Assembly (NCBI GenBank): GCA_944323045.1
Contig: CALUQX010000012.1
Coordinates: forward strand, 1 to 64,000
From: Candidatus Gastranaerophilales bacterium
Lineage (GTDB): Bacteria > Cyanobacteriota > Vampirovibrionia > Gastranaerophilales > Gastranaerophilaceae
DNA: 64,000 nt
Direction: 5' to 3'
Each line of letters opens with the position of its first letter. The stretch's first letter is position 1. The translations under genes were made by a program, and so were the position numbers. Shown here piece after piece: positions 29,607 through 38,131 of the stretch. The notes beneath the pieces are model-generated. The model saw only the letters and a list, made by a program, of their open reading frames with translations. It searched no databases and was not told the origin of the DNA.

Positions 29607-30038
29607 TTATATTTTGTCCTGATCTAAATTAGAAATAGTAATTATTTTCGCCGGTTTGTAATTTTCATCATCCTGATTGTTCAAACCAAGATATTTACAA
29701 AGGTTTTCTAAAGCTTTTAAGCCGGCGGATGTATCGCGGAGTTTCTTTTTGCCGGTAGGAGTACCTTCCTTATCCAGAATATCTTCTTCTGTTAGCGAAA
29801 ACTCTGCTATTTGTAGTAGTTTTTGTACAACATATCCTTTATTTACACATAGAGAAGATACCTCATTTTTAATTTGAAGTTTTATTTCATTTATTACAGA
29901 ATTGTTAGAAAGTAATCTTTCTGCGACTTCTTTTAAATTTTTGGATTTATATCCGGCTAACCCGGCGGAAAGCTCACCATTCAAAGATTTTATGTACTCC
30001 GATACAAATTTTTTTTGCTGATTAGTTAATTTTTTCAT
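29607..30038 (-). CDS. Phage terminase small subunit
   Basis: The 143-residue protein begins LTNQQKKFVSEYIKSLNGELSAGLAGYKSKNLKEVAERLLSN-like, the helix-turn-helix pattern of Terminase_2 small subunits, which recognise the packaging site. The second half is helical with EEDILDKEGTPTGKKKLRD and LKALENLCKYLGL, also typical. No clear ribosome site precedes the ATG. Directly upstream lies a candidate small RNA on the opposite strand. Confidence 0.85.
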   Translation of the reverse strand: MKKLTNQQKKFVSEYIKSLNGELSAGLAGYKSKNLKEVAERLLSNNSVINEIKLQIKNEVSSLCVNKGYVVQKLLQIAEFSLTEEDILDKEGTPTGKKKLRDTSAGLKALENLCKYLGLNNQDDENYKPAKIITISNLDQDKI

Positions 30039-30068
30039 CTTTTAATCGTTTACATTTCTCAATATAAT

Positions 30069-30168
30069 TTGTGTTTTTTCAAAAAAAAATGTATAATATA
30101 AATGCTATTTATATTTCGGCTAGTGTAAATCTTAACAGGGGGCAATGAAATTACTTCCTGTTTTTTTT
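30069..30168 (+). ncRNA. Candidate small RNA antisense to the phage transcript
   Basis: On the plus strand TTGTGT (30069-30074), a 17-base spacer and consensus TATAAT (30092-30097) are followed by an intrinsic terminator: arms 30135-30142 and 30154-30161 with two G-U pairs, an 11-base loop and eight T residues to 30168. The predicted transcript, about 30104-30168, is some 65 bases. No plus-strand gene lies here. The predicted RNA is complementary to the leader between the adaptor-like and small terminase genes. An 8-codon reading frame from 30103 has no ribosome site. Confidence 0.45.
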
Positions 30169-30187
30169 ATGGAAACAGCCTGATATG

Positions 30188-30826
30188 CTATTTTCTAAAG
30201 AGTTTCAGCGCCGGAGAATAGTTGGCATCCACTGTAATTTCTGATCGCATGGCTGCGATTGCAGAATTGTACATGCTTTGCCAGAAATTGTATTTTATAT
30301 ATTGCGGATCTCCTTTTATGCGCATGCTTGTTCCGTATACAAGAATCGGTTCTATATACTGCTGTGGAATTATAGAGATATCAGTGGCTTCTTCCAATTT
30401 GCTTTTTTCTTTATTATCAGAAGATAACGCCCAATTACGTGTATAGTATATGATTTTTACGGTCTGTTCTTTTTCAAATTCAGGAAACAGCAGTTTGTCA
30501 TTAAATATACTAAACACTTTCGCCTTTTCTTTTTTCAGTAAAAGTCTTTTAAAGTCTTCACAGAATTTATACTCTGCATTTTCTATGTATACAGCTATAA
30601 TTTTGCCGTTAATTGTATTTGTAATTTCAGAACACTGAGCAGGCAGGGTAAGAGATTCTTCTTTGAGTAAAAAATTCCAGTTTTCAGAACTGCAAACCTC
30701 CTGTGCAATAATATTTATGTAATTTTTTATTCTTTGATGTTCAGGTTTTACCAGTTCCGAAAAATCTGATACCTGTTTAAAACTCAATTCTGATAAACAT
30801 TTGTTAATTATTTCTAAATAATTCAT
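30188..30826 (-). CDS. Phage head-tail adaptor-like protein (tail tubular A/gp11-like)
   Basis: The 212-residue protein resembles podoviral adaptor/tail tubular A proteins in layout: an N-terminal helical bundle (YLEIINKCLSELSF..., IINIIAQEV), an ENWNFL segment, an Ile/Val-rich middle with NDKLLFPEFEKEQTVKIIYYTR, and IPQQYIEPILVYGTSMRI before a final helix. The assignment rests on this pattern and on position after the coat and scaffold-like genes, so it is tentative. I chose the ATG at 30826, with AAGGAG eight bases upstream, rather than 30889. Confidence 0.55.
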   Translation of the reverse strand: MNYLEIINKCLSELSFKQVSDFSELVKPEHQRIKNYINIIAQEVCSSENWNFLLKEESLTLPAQCSEITNTINGKIIAVYIENAEYKFCEDFKRLLLKKEKAKVFSIFNDKLLFPEFEKEQTVKIIYYTRNWALSSDNKEKSKLEEATDISIIPQQYIEPILVYGTSMRIKGDPQYIKYNFWQSMYNSAIAAMRSEITVDANYSPALKLFRK

Positions 30827-30893
30827 TATAAGTACTCCTTGTTTGATAAACTGACAGGGAGCCAAAATGCCCCTTGTCAGTTGTATCATGTTA

Positions 30894-31508
30894 TTAATTA
30901 ATCATGTTGTGGCGTAACTGATACATTATTGCCTCTTCATTCTGTAAAAATTCTTTAGTGCTCATTTTGCCAATTTCTTCACGCGTAAATCTTTTCTTCT
31001 GATCGCTGTCATAAGCACTATTCTGGGCATTAGCAGTAAGACGGCTTTTGTCATTAGAATTTTTGCTTGTCAATTTCTGTTCATGCTCATATTGCTGCAT
31101 TTTCTGGTTGATTGCATTTTCAGTGATTGAATCAAGAATTTGAGACAATTTGTCATAATCGCCCTGATTTAGTGAAGAATTTGTGCCTTTTAAGTAGTTA
31201 AAAACTTCACTATATTTGCTGCCGGTGTTATTAGATTCAGCAGGAGGTTGAGTTTGAGCAGGTTGAGCCGCATTATTTTCTGACAGCCCCAAAGAATGTT
31301 TGAGGTATTCCAGGGCAATATTCTGTATTTGTTCTGCAGGTAACATACCGCTTTTCATCAGGGAATTTAAATTATTTAAATTTCCCATAAAGCCTGTATC
31401 ATTTGCCGGAACATTTTGTTCTTCCGGTTCTTCCTGTTTATTCTTGGTTGTATATGTTTCAACCAGATTTTGTAATATTTTTGCTAATTGATTAGTTGTG
31501 TCTGTCAT
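30894..31508 (-). CDS. Phage scaffold-like protein, 204 aa
   Basis: A highly polar protein without a globular core: Gln/Asn/Pro-rich linkers, a helical centre (YDKLSQILDSITENAINQKMQQYEHEQ) and a basic helical C terminus (RFTREEIGKMSTKEFLQNEEAIMYQL). Phage scaffolds commonly end in such a coat-binding helical segment, and the gene follows directly after the coat gene. No protease motif is visible. Strong ribosome site AAAGGAG, spaced seven bases. Confidence 0.6.
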   Translation of the reverse strand: MTDTTNQLAKILQNLVETYTTKNKQEEPEEQNVPANDTGFMGNLNNLNSLMKSGMLPAEQIQNIALEYLKHSLGLSENNAAQPAQTQPPAESNNTGSKYSEVFNYLKGTNSSLNQGDYDKLSQILDSITENAINQKMQQYEHEQKLTSKNSNDKSRLTANAQNSAYDSDQKKRFTREEIGKMSTKEFLQNEEAIMYQLRHNMIN

Positions 31509-31595
31509 AATTTCTCCTTTATAATTTATTTTTTATTATTTGCTTTGTCCGAGGGAAAGAAGCGGGTGAAACACCCGCTTCGATGAACGATTCAT

Positions 31596-32492
31596 TTATG
31601 AGACAGAGCTTTTAACGATTAATTTTGCAAGTGCTTTTGGTTGCACTGTTTTAGCGCCGTATAAATAAAGTCCTCTGACTAAATCAGAAAAACTGTCTTT
31701 ATCTCTCAGGCGTTCAATTCTGGCAAGTTGTGAGGCAAATGTAATAGCGTCATTTGTGCCAGCAAGAATATAATATTTACCTGCAGTATCTACTAAATTT
31801 GTGCTGACAAGAACATCCATACCTGCAATTCTTCCTATAGCACCTTCTCTGAGAGTTTCATCAGCCACCTTATGTGCGTTAATGAACTCTGTACTTTGCA
31901 GCAAATATGACTCAATTGTCGGGTTAATAACAACCCATGGTTTTTGACCGTTTGTCAGAGCGTCAGAATTTTTCAAGCACAATGCAAGTTTTACAAATTG
32001 TTCATATATTGTAGTTTTGCTCAGAGTAATTGGTGATTCATCAGTTCCGACAATATTGTTTGAATCTACATTTGCATGCATAGACAAAAGATATGAGTCC
32101 TGCACTTCTTCAATTGCTTTTTGAGCATTTGCAAGGTGTGCAACCATAATATCTGTGTTTGCTTGCACCTGAGCAATGTCATTAATCTTGAAGGCAAAGA
32201 ATTTTTTCTGATCAATTACAAGTTCCTGAGACTCAGGCTCAAGTTCATCATATGTGATGCTTGATGTTCCCAGTGTAGATACAGTAACTTTTCCTGGAGT
32301 GATAATTTTTACGGTATCACCTTGATTTGCAATTTCGCCTTCGTAATTTCTGTTAACACATTGCAGCATTACGCAGTTTTTTTCCAGCATTGCATTAAGT
32401 TTCTGGCTCCACACTTGAGGAATAAAAGGATCATAATTGTTGCCTTTTTCTGTTGTTGTTGCCGGTGATGTTGATTGATTTTCTTCTGTCAT
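31596..32492 (-). CDS. Phage major capsid protein
   Basis: The 298-residue protein has the pattern of HK97-fold coat proteins of the P22-like group: FIPQVWSQKLNAMLEKNCVMLQCVNRNYEGEI-type N-terminal segment, GDTVKIITPG, a helical spine (IDQKKFFAFKINDIAQVQANTDI), PWVVINPTIESYLL, and a C-terminal domain with GRIAGMDVLVSTNL and TFASQLARIERLRD. I chose the ATG at 32492 because AAAGGG lies eight bases before it. The gene starts the structural part of the cluster. No frameshift or internal stop is seen. Confidence 0.82.
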   Translation of the reverse strand: MTEENQSTSPATTTEKGNNYDPFIPQVWSQKLNAMLEKNCVMLQCVNRNYEGEIANQGDTVKIITPGKVTVSTLGTSSITYDELEPESQELVIDQKKFFAFKINDIAQVQANTDIMVAHLANAQKAIEEVQDSYLLSMHANVDSNNIVGTDESPITLSKTTIYEQFVKLALCLKNSDALTNGQKPWVVINPTIESYLLQSTEFINAHKVADETLREGAIGRIAGMDVLVSTNLVDTAGKYYILAGTNDAITFASQLARIERLRDKDSFSDLVRGLYLYGAKTVQPKALAKLIVKSSVS

Positions 32493-32583
32493 TTTGTTTT
32501 TCCCTTTCATTTATTTGAGTATCATCACTAACCGGAATAACAAATAGGAATGCCGGGTTGTTTCCTGTTGTTAATCCGATTTT

Positions 32584-33081
32584 TTAATTTTTATTTAACT
32601 GATTAAAGTACCACTTTATTTTTGAACGAATAAATGCACCCACATCTGCCTGCGCAACCCACGGATAGGGCGGAAGATAGATTATATCTATTTTTCCTGC
32701 ACTTGATGTACGAGGATGTTTGAGTCCAAATTCGTAATGTGTCATAACTGTATTCGGGGTAATTTCTATATCATATTTGTCAGCTAAATCTGCACAGAAT
32801 TTCATTGCGGCTTCAAATTGTTCGGGGCAAATCGGATATTTACCTGTATTGTTCTTGTTTTGAAATCCTGCCATAGCGCAAATTGCTACTCCTATAGAAC
32901 CGGTATTTCCGCCGCCTGTATGCGCTGCGTATTGACCGGGTTTACATATTTCGTTGTTTTCGGGTTTGAATCTGCCGTTGTGAATGCAGCCATCTTTATC
33001 TATCAAAAAATGATAGCATTCCAATTCATGCGCATTCGGATAATATCCGCCGGCGGTCCAATGAATGATTATTCTTTTCAT
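32584..33081 (-). CDS. N-acetylmuramoyl-L-alanine amidase (phage endolysin type)
   Basis: The 165-residue protein is an Amidase_2/T7 lysozyme-like enzyme that cuts the amide between MurNAc and L-Ala. Zinc ligands are likely H7 (IIIHWTAGG), H122 (GLKHPRTSS) and D132 (GKIDII), where many relatives have Cys; Y23/H24 also fits (CYHFLID). Family pattern GSIGVAICAMAGF is present. There is no signal peptide, so a holin or other exit route is required; none is visible. I chose the ATG at 33081 (AAAGGAAAC upstream); a longer frame to 33225 overlaps the LuxR-type gene. Confidence 0.85.
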   Translation of the reverse strand: MKRIIIHWTAGGYYPNAHELECYHFLIDKDGCIHNGRFKPENNEICKPGQYAAHTGGGNTGSIGVAICAMAGFQNKNNTGKYPICPEQFEAAMKFCADLADKYDIEITPNTVMTHYEFGLKHPRTSSAGKIDIIYLPPYPWVAQADVGAFIRSKIKWYFNQLNKN

Positions 33082-33124
33082 ACTGTTTCCTTTTTTCGTT
33101 GTTATAAATTTAGTTTTTCTACTG

Positions 33125-33334
33125 TTAGCTAAAGCTTGCCAGCCATTCCGGACAAAGGAGTATATATGCAAGGACTGCATGTCCTCTGTTTCTTGCATGG
33201 AGTTTAAGAACAATTCTATCGACATGTGTCCTTACTGTTCCGTATTTAATATGTAATTTTTTACATATTTCTTTATCCGAATAGCCTAATGCGACCAAAG
33301 CCAACACTTCTAGCTCCTTTGGTGATAGTTCCAT
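33125..33334 (-). CDS. LuxR/GerE-type HTH regulator, 69 aa
   Basis: The protein is one LuxR-type DNA-binding domain: LSPKELEVLALVALGYSDKEICKKL, then IKYGTVRTHVDRIVLKLHARNR. There is no receiver or ligand-binding domain. The ribosome site AAGGA lies upstream. It is the first gene after a terminator and lies 44 bases before the amidase, so it heads the head-gene operon and probably controls it. Stand-alone LuxR domains controlling phage late genes are unusual; host signals could be involved. Confidence 0.85.
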   Translation of the reverse strand: MELSPKELEVLALVALGYSDKEICKKLHIKYGTVRTHVDRIVLKLHARNRGHAVLAYILLCPEWLASFS

Positions 33335-33436
33335 CCTTAATTCCTTCGTTGTTTAATGGAGTTGTTTATATTTTCTCGGCTTACTCTATAAGCTTACATA
33401 AAACATTCACAAAAATTCTTAATAATATTTCCTCTG

Positions 33437-33464
33437 AAAAAAATAAGGGAGGAATTATCCTCCC
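33437..33464 (-). terminator. Intrinsic terminator after the zinc-ribbon gene
   Basis: GGGAGG (33447-33452), loop AATTAT and CCTCCC (33459-33464); in minus-strand RNA this is followed by UUAUUUUUUU. It separates the zinc-ribbon gene from the LuxR/head operon. Confidence 0.75.
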
Positions 33465-33507
33465 GAAGGGTAAGATAATTTAATTGGATACTCCAGAGTG
33501 ATATTCA

Positions 33508-33903
33508 TTAAGTTAAGTCAAACTTATTTTGAAAGGATGGTTGTGTATCAATGTTTTCTTTGAGCCCAAGCTTTAAATTGCTTAAATTGGAATAACATCT
33601 TTTTATCACTCCATATTCATTGTAATTAAGATAAAATTTTCCTGAATTATCATATTTTAACGGTTTAATTTCATAAAGAATCTCCTTTTTTAATTTTTTA
33701 AATAATTTTTCAGCCTTACTATTAGTTCTACGAATAGTTGAGAGTTTTCCGTCCGACTTAATTCTGGTAAGCTGGACAACTTTGTGCCCGCATACCGGAC
33801 ATCTGGTCAAAACATCCACTTCACTGATTAAAATATCTTTTGGCGGCACAAGTTTAAATGTTCTGGTTTTACGCAGAGCACCGCAGCAATGTATATATCC
33901 CAT
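33508..33903 (-). CDS. Small zinc-ribbon protein, phage-cluster edge, 131 aa
   Basis: Function unknown. The N-terminal half has the Cys pairs HCC (near residue 6) and CPVCG (near 34-38), which could form a small zinc site. The rest is basic and rich in Lys, Asn and Tyr, as in small phage or accessory proteins. I chose the ATG at 33903, with GGGAG seven bases before it; the frame extends to 33981 without a better site. It has its own terminator, so it is expressed apart from the head genes. Confidence 0.6.
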   Translation of the reverse strand: MGYIHCCGALRKTRTFKLVPPKDILISEVDVLTRCPVCGHKVVQLTRIKSDGKLSTIRRTNSKAEKLFKKLKKEILYEIKPLKYDNSGKFYLNYNEYGVIKRCYSNLSNLKLGLKENIDTQPSFQNKFDLT

Positions 33904-33981
33904 ACAACCTCTCCCGATAGCAAAAACTAAAAATACACTATCACATCGAGTGCGGTAAGCAAACAACTTTACCATCGACAA

Positions 33982-34199
33982 GGCGGGTTTTTATTCCCGC
34001 GGGCTTGAGTCTTAACTTACATAATCAGTATAACGTATTGTGAAAAAAATAAAAGTCGGTGTTTCTGTTTAGACGAAAACATGTCCACGAAAACATGTCC
34101 ATGAAAACATGGATAGGCACGTCTGAAATACGCGTCAATAAAGGGATAGGGGCTTGCAGAAAAAATTCTGCAAGCCCCCTATTTTAACTCAAAATCACA
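33982..34199. repeat. Right edge of phage region: tandem 14-mers
   Basis: No gene is seen. ACGAAAACATGTCC occurs twice in tandem (34073-34086, 34087-34100), followed by a third diverged copy (34101-34114). The stretch ends in the miaB terminator hairpin. The tandem repeat could be a remnant attachment or regulator site. Confidence 0.5.
34149..34178 (-). terminator. miaB terminator hairpin
   Basis: A perfect 13-base stem (34149-34161 with 34166-34178) and AAAA loop lie 22 bases after the miaB stop. The following T tract is weak on both strands. Confidence 0.6.
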
Positions 34200-35531
34200 C
34201 TAAAATGATATCAATTCGCCGGTTACATACCATGTCTTAGCGCCGGTAATTTTTACATTTACAAACTCACCTGTTAAATCTTTATCATAAGGTATGTGTA
34301 CAATTTTGTTATTTCTTGTACGTCCGGTTATTACATTTTGTCCTTTGTGATTCTCAAATCCTTCTATCAGAACTTCCATTTCGCGCCCCACAAATTTTTT
34401 GTTAGATTTAAGACAGTTAATCCTTACCTGTTCATTCAGCCGTGCAAGCCGTTCTGTTTTAACCTCTTCCGGTATATATTTGTCAACCCATCTGGCTGCA
34501 ACTGTTTTTTCTCTCGGAGAATACGCTGCAGTATTTGAATAATCAAGTTCAAATTCATCAATTGCAGTAAGTGTTTCTACAAACTGTTCTTCTGTTTCCC
34601 CCGGGAATCCGGCAATAAAATCACTTGTTATTGTAACATCCTTAACTTTATTTCTTACTTTTTGAACAATCTGTGCATAAGTTTCACGGTCATATCTTCT
34701 GTTCATTGCTTTTAAAACAACACTTGAACCGGACTGCATAGGGATATGAAAATATTCACATACCTTATCAAGTTCAACAACCGTATCAATTAGTTCATCA
34801 GTAATATCAGTAGGATAAGATGTTACAAACCGAATTCTGAATTTACCCTCAAGTTTGTTCAAATCTCTCAATAGCTGTGCAAGACGATAAGTTCTATCCT
34901 TAAAATCTTTACCGTAACTGTCTACATTTTGTCCTAGAAGTGTAATTTCTTTAAAGCCTTGATTTAGTGCATCCTGTGCTTCTTTAATAATTATTTCAGG
35001 TTTTCTTGAACGCTCTCTGCCGCGTGTATATGGCACTATACAATATGTACAAAAGTTGTTGCAGCCCTCGGTTATCGGAATCCAGGCATTTACACTTTTT
35101 ACTCGTTTTATCTCATAATCTTTTTCCTTATCTTCTTCTGTTTTATGAGTTTCTTCGCATTCGCAGACTCGTTCGCCTTTTTCAATCCTTTTTATTATAT
35201 CCGGAAGTTTATAAATAGTATGAGTCCCCAGTACAAAATCAACATACGGGCAGCGTTTAAGAATCCCTTCTGCTTTTTGCTGGGCAACACATCCGCAAAA
35301 ACCTATTTTTAAATCAGGTCTGTTCTTTTTCCATTTGCCCCACAAACCAATTGCACTAAATGCCTTATCCTCGCTCAACTGCCTTATTGAACATGTATTT
35401 ATCATAAGTAAATCCGCCTCTTCCGGCTGAAGTGTCTCGCTATAGCCAAAATGTGAAAGCATGCCAAGCATTCTTTCTGTATCGGATTTGTTCATCTGGC
35501 AGCCCATTGTATCTATATAAACTTGTTTCAT
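34200..35531 (-). CDS. miaB: tRNA-2-methylthio-N6-dimethylallyladenosine synthase (MiaB)
   Basis: MiaB adds a methylthio group to i6A37 of tRNA. The protein has the N-terminal UPF0004 cluster domain (C11 in YIDTMGCQMNKSDTERM, later FCGCVAQQKA), the radical SAM motif CNNFCTYC near residues 155-162, and a C-terminal TRAM domain (about 380-443). I chose the ATG at 35531 (443 aa), which matches the family N terminus and has AGGA upstream; a start at 35579 would add 16 non-homologous residues. Confidence 0.96.
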   Translation of the reverse strand: MKQVYIDTMGCQMNKSDTERMLGMLSHFGYSETLQPEEADLLMINTCSIRQLSEDKAFSAIGLWGKWKKNRPDLKIGFCGCVAQQKAEGILKRCPYVDFVLGTHTIYKLPDIIKRIEKGERVCECEETHKTEEDKEKDYEIKRVKSVNAWIPITEGCNNFCTYCIVPYTRGRERSRKPEIIIKEAQDALNQGFKEITLLGQNVDSYGKDFKDRTYRLAQLLRDLNKLEGKFRIRFVTSYPTDITDELIDTVVELDKVCEYFHIPMQSGSSVVLKAMNRRYDRETYAQIVQKVRNKVKDVTITSDFIAGFPGETEEQFVETLTAIDEFELDYSNTAAYSPREKTVAARWVDKYIPEEVKTERLARLNEQVRINCLKSNKKFVGREMEVLIEGFENHKGQNVITGRTRNNKIVHIPYDKDLTGEFVNVKITGAKTWYVTGELISF

Positions 35532-35655
35532 CTTCAATCCTGTTTCATTTTTCTTACCACTATTCCTATTATAATACAAATATCTTCATATCTTGACTTT
35601 TAAGCATATAAATTATATTCTGATATTATGTTATAGCGTATTTTAGGAGTATGAC

Positions 35656-37329
35656 ATGGGATTGAGAAAATACAATGCATTAACGTTACTTGAAGACAGA
35701 ACAAACAATTATTCTGACAGGGTTGCACTGGGAATAAAAAATCAACTCGGCTGGAGAGAATTCACATATAAAGGCTTAAGTCTTTTGTCTAAAAAAGTTG
35801 CCTGCTACCTCATGGATTCTGTAAAAGTTCAAAAAGGCGACAGGCTGGCAATACTTTCAGAATCCAAACCGGAATTCGGAGTTGCTGTATTTGCGTCTAT
35901 TATATCAGGGCTTACAACTGTTCCGCTAGATGTCAAACTTACTAAATACGAATTAAAAAATATACTTTCAGACTGCGAACCAACAGTAATGCTCGTTTCT
36001 ATGGCTAATGTGCCAAAAGCCGTTGAACTGCAAAAAGAAATTCCTTCTATCAGAGAAATTCTCGTTATGGATGAACCTCCTTGTACAAACGGTTTAAAAA
36101 GTATTTATGAACTGCCAAACGAGTATGAACACAAATGGGTAATGCGCAGCTCCAAAGCAACCGCATTCATCATTTACACATCCGGCACTACCGGCATGCC
36201 AAAAGGAGTTGAAATAACCTTTAGAAATATGTTTGCGCAATTGGATGATTTAACAGAAGCTCTGGAAAAAATCTTACCGAAAAGACCTATAAATATTCTG
36301 TCAATTCTTCCTATGAATCATCTTTTTGAAATGACAGTAGGATTCTCAACATTTATGAATTCGGGATTTTCAATTTATTATACCCAGAGTCTTAAACCAC
36401 GTGATATACTGAGTATTATGCGCGAAAAACGTATTGAATTTATGATTGTCGTTCCGGCATTTTTAAAATTATTGAAAACAGCTATTGAAAGTGATATTTC
36501 AAGCAAACCTAAGGCAATTCAAACAGCATTTAAAACAATGCTCGCTATTGCAAAGTACATACCGTTTTCATCTGTTAAAAAACTGATGTTTAAACGAATA
36601 CACGCGAAATTTGGCGGTTGTTTCCTTGGCTGTTTGTCAGGCGGCGCCCCTCTTGATGTTGCTGTAGGTGAGTTTTTTGAACGACTCGGTATAAAAGTAT
36701 ATCAAGGTTACGGACTGTCTGAAGTAAGCCCTGTTGCATCAGTTAATACTGACAGAATCAGAGATCTGGCATCTGTCGGACCGCTTTTAAAAAGCTTTGA
36801 AGCAAAAATTGACGAAAATACAGGTGAATTACTCTTAAAAGGTCCTGCTGTAATGAAAGGCTACCATAATCAGCCTGAGCTTACCGCGGCTGCATTTACC
36901 GAAGACGGCTGGCTGCACACAGGCGATATTGCAGAAATACGCAAAAACGGTCATCTTTACATAACCGGCAGAATAAAAAATATGATAGTATTATCCGGTG
37001 GTAAAAAGGTATTTCCAGAAGAAGTTGAAGCTGTACTTGAAAAAAGTCCGTACTTTAGTGAAGTTTGTGTTATCGGAGTATCAAGAACTTTCGGGGCGAA
37101 AGACGGTACAGAAGAAATTGCGGCGGTTGTTGTTCCGTCAGAAGAAATTGTTCAAAAATATGATCGTGATACAATTGACAAACTCATACGTGATGAAGTC
37201 AAGAGACGCTCACTCCAATTAACCCAGTACAAGCGTCCAGTTAACATTGTCGTATCTCATGAACCTTTGCCAAGAACAGCAACAAGAAAAGTTAAACGCA
37301 AAGAAGTTAAGGAACTCGTGCGCGCTTAG
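35656..37329 (+). CDS. AMP-binding acyl-CoA synthetase
   Basis: A 557-residue member of the ANL superfamily that activates a carboxylic acid (probably long-chain fatty acid) with ATP and CoA. Motifs: IIYTSGTTGMPKGVE (P-loop), GYGLSEVSPVAS, DGWLHTGDI, GRIKNMIVLSGGKKVFPEE, and a C-terminal lysine in RTATRKVKRK. It could instead serve as an acyl-ACP synthetase, common in cyanobacterial relatives; sequence alone does not decide. Ribosome site TAGGAG lies seven bases before the ATG. Confidence 0.9.
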   Translation: MGLRKYNALTLLEDRTNNYSDRVALGIKNQLGWREFTYKGLSLLSKKVACYLMDSVKVQKGDRLAILSESKPEFGVAVFASIISGLTTVPLDVKLTKYELKNILSDCEPTVMLVSMANVPKAVELQKEIPSIREILVMDEPPCTNGLKSIYELPNEYEHKWVMRSSKATAFIIYTSGTTGMPKGVEITFRNMFAQLDDLTEALEKILPKRPINILSILPMNHLFEMTVGFSTFMNSGFSIYYTQSLKPRDILSIMREKRIEFMIVVPAFLKLLKTAIESDISSKPKAIQTAFKTMLAIAKYIPFSSVKKLMFKRIHAKFGGCFLGCLSGGAPLDVAVGEFFERLGIKVYQGYGLSEVSPVASVNTDRIRDLASVGPLLKSFEAKIDENTGELLLKGPAVMKGYHNQPELTAAAFTEDGWLHTGDIAEIRKNGHLYITGRIKNMIVLSGGKKVFPEEVEAVLEKSPYFSEVCVIGVSRTFGAKDGTEEIAAVVVPSEEIVQKYDRDTIDKLIRDEVKRRSLQLTQYKRPVNIVVSHEPLPRTATRKVKRKEVKELVRA

Positions 37330-37353
37330 ATTTATCAAATATTCAATTAATAC

Positions 37354-37388
37354 AAAAAGTCCAGAAAATTAATTTTCTGGACTTTTTT
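37354..37388. terminator. Bidirectional terminator
   Basis: A perfect 34-base palindrome (arms AAAAAGTCCAGAAAATT and complement) lies between the convergent acyl-CoA synthetase and rubrerythrin genes, with A and T runs at both ends. Confidence 0.9.
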
Positions 37389-37412
37389 AACAATATCAGT
37401 ATGACTTAAGAG

Positions 37413-37949
37413 TTATGAAAAATATCTTTTCAGCAAGCCGTCAAATCCTTTACCGTGACGTGCTTCATCTTTAGCCATTTCGTGAACAGTGTCATGAATT
37501 GCATCATAACCCAATTCTTTAGCACGTTTTGCAATAGCCAGTTTGCCTTCGCAAGCACCGTGTTCAGCTTCAGCACGCAATTCAAGATTTTTCTTAGTAG
37601 AGTCAGTTACAACTTCACCAAGTAATTCTGCGAATTTAGCAGCGTGTTCAGCTTCTTCAAAAGCATATCTTTTATAAGCTTCAGCAACTTCAGGATATCC
37701 TTCTCTTTCAGCAACTCTTGCCATAGCAAGATACATACCAACTTCAGTACATTCACCTGTAAAGTGTGCTCTTAATCCTTCCATTACTTCTTTATCTTCA
37801 ACTTTTCCGTCGCCAACATTGTGTTCACAAGCGTAAACTTTTTCGCCGCCGCCGATTTCTTTAAAAGTTGTTGCGCCGCAAAGAGGGCATCTTTCTGGAG
37901 CTTTATCAGCTTCTGTTGACCAACCGCAAACTGTACATACGTATTTCAT
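37413..37949 (-). CDS. Reverse rubrerythrin
   Basis: The 178-residue protein has an N-terminal rubredoxin-like iron site (C5, C8, C21, C24) followed by a ferritin-like di-iron domain (about 45-178) with E/H ligands such as [22 protein letters not shown] and KDEARHG. This inverted order defines reverse rubrerythrins, which reduce peroxide and oxygen in anaerobes such as Clostridium. It is presumably an oxidative-stress enzyme in the cytoplasm. Ribosome site AAAGGTGG. Confidence 0.93.
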   Translation of the reverse strand: MKYVCTVCGWSTEADKAPERCPLCGATTFKEIGGGEKVYACEHNVGDGKVEDKEVMEGLRAHFTGECTEVGMYLAMARVAEREGYPEVAEAYKRYAFEEAEHAAKFAELLGEVVTDSTKKNLELRAEAEHGACEGKLAIAKRAKELGYDAIHDTVHEMAKDEARHGKGFDGLLKRYFS

Positions 37950-38074
37950 ATCTAACCACCTTTCTTATTTAACATGATTATATTATCGCAAAATATTTAA
38001 TTTGTAAAGTGAGAATAATTATTAATTTTAACATTTCTTAATTTTTTACTGATTATACGGGGTCTGCTGAAAGT

Positions 38075-38106
38075 AAAAACAGCGGGGAAATAATTCGCCC
38101 GCTGTT
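38075..38106 (-). terminator. tsf terminator
   Basis: AACAGCGGG and CCCGCTGTT (38078-38086, 38098-38106) form a 9-base stem with an 11-base loop, followed in minus-strand RNA by a U run. Confidence 0.85.
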
Positions 38107-38131
38107 CTCATAATTTTTAATTCACCAGTTA

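Noticed and set aside
33082-33225. 48-residue N-terminal extension of the amidase
   Set aside because: It overlaps the LuxR-type gene in another frame, while the ATG at 33081 has a good ribosome site and begins at the family's first beta strand.
24209-34199. Attachment-site direct repeats flanking the phage genes
   Set aside because: I compared the edges by eye and found no matching direct repeat of useful length; no tRNA gene adjoins either edge.
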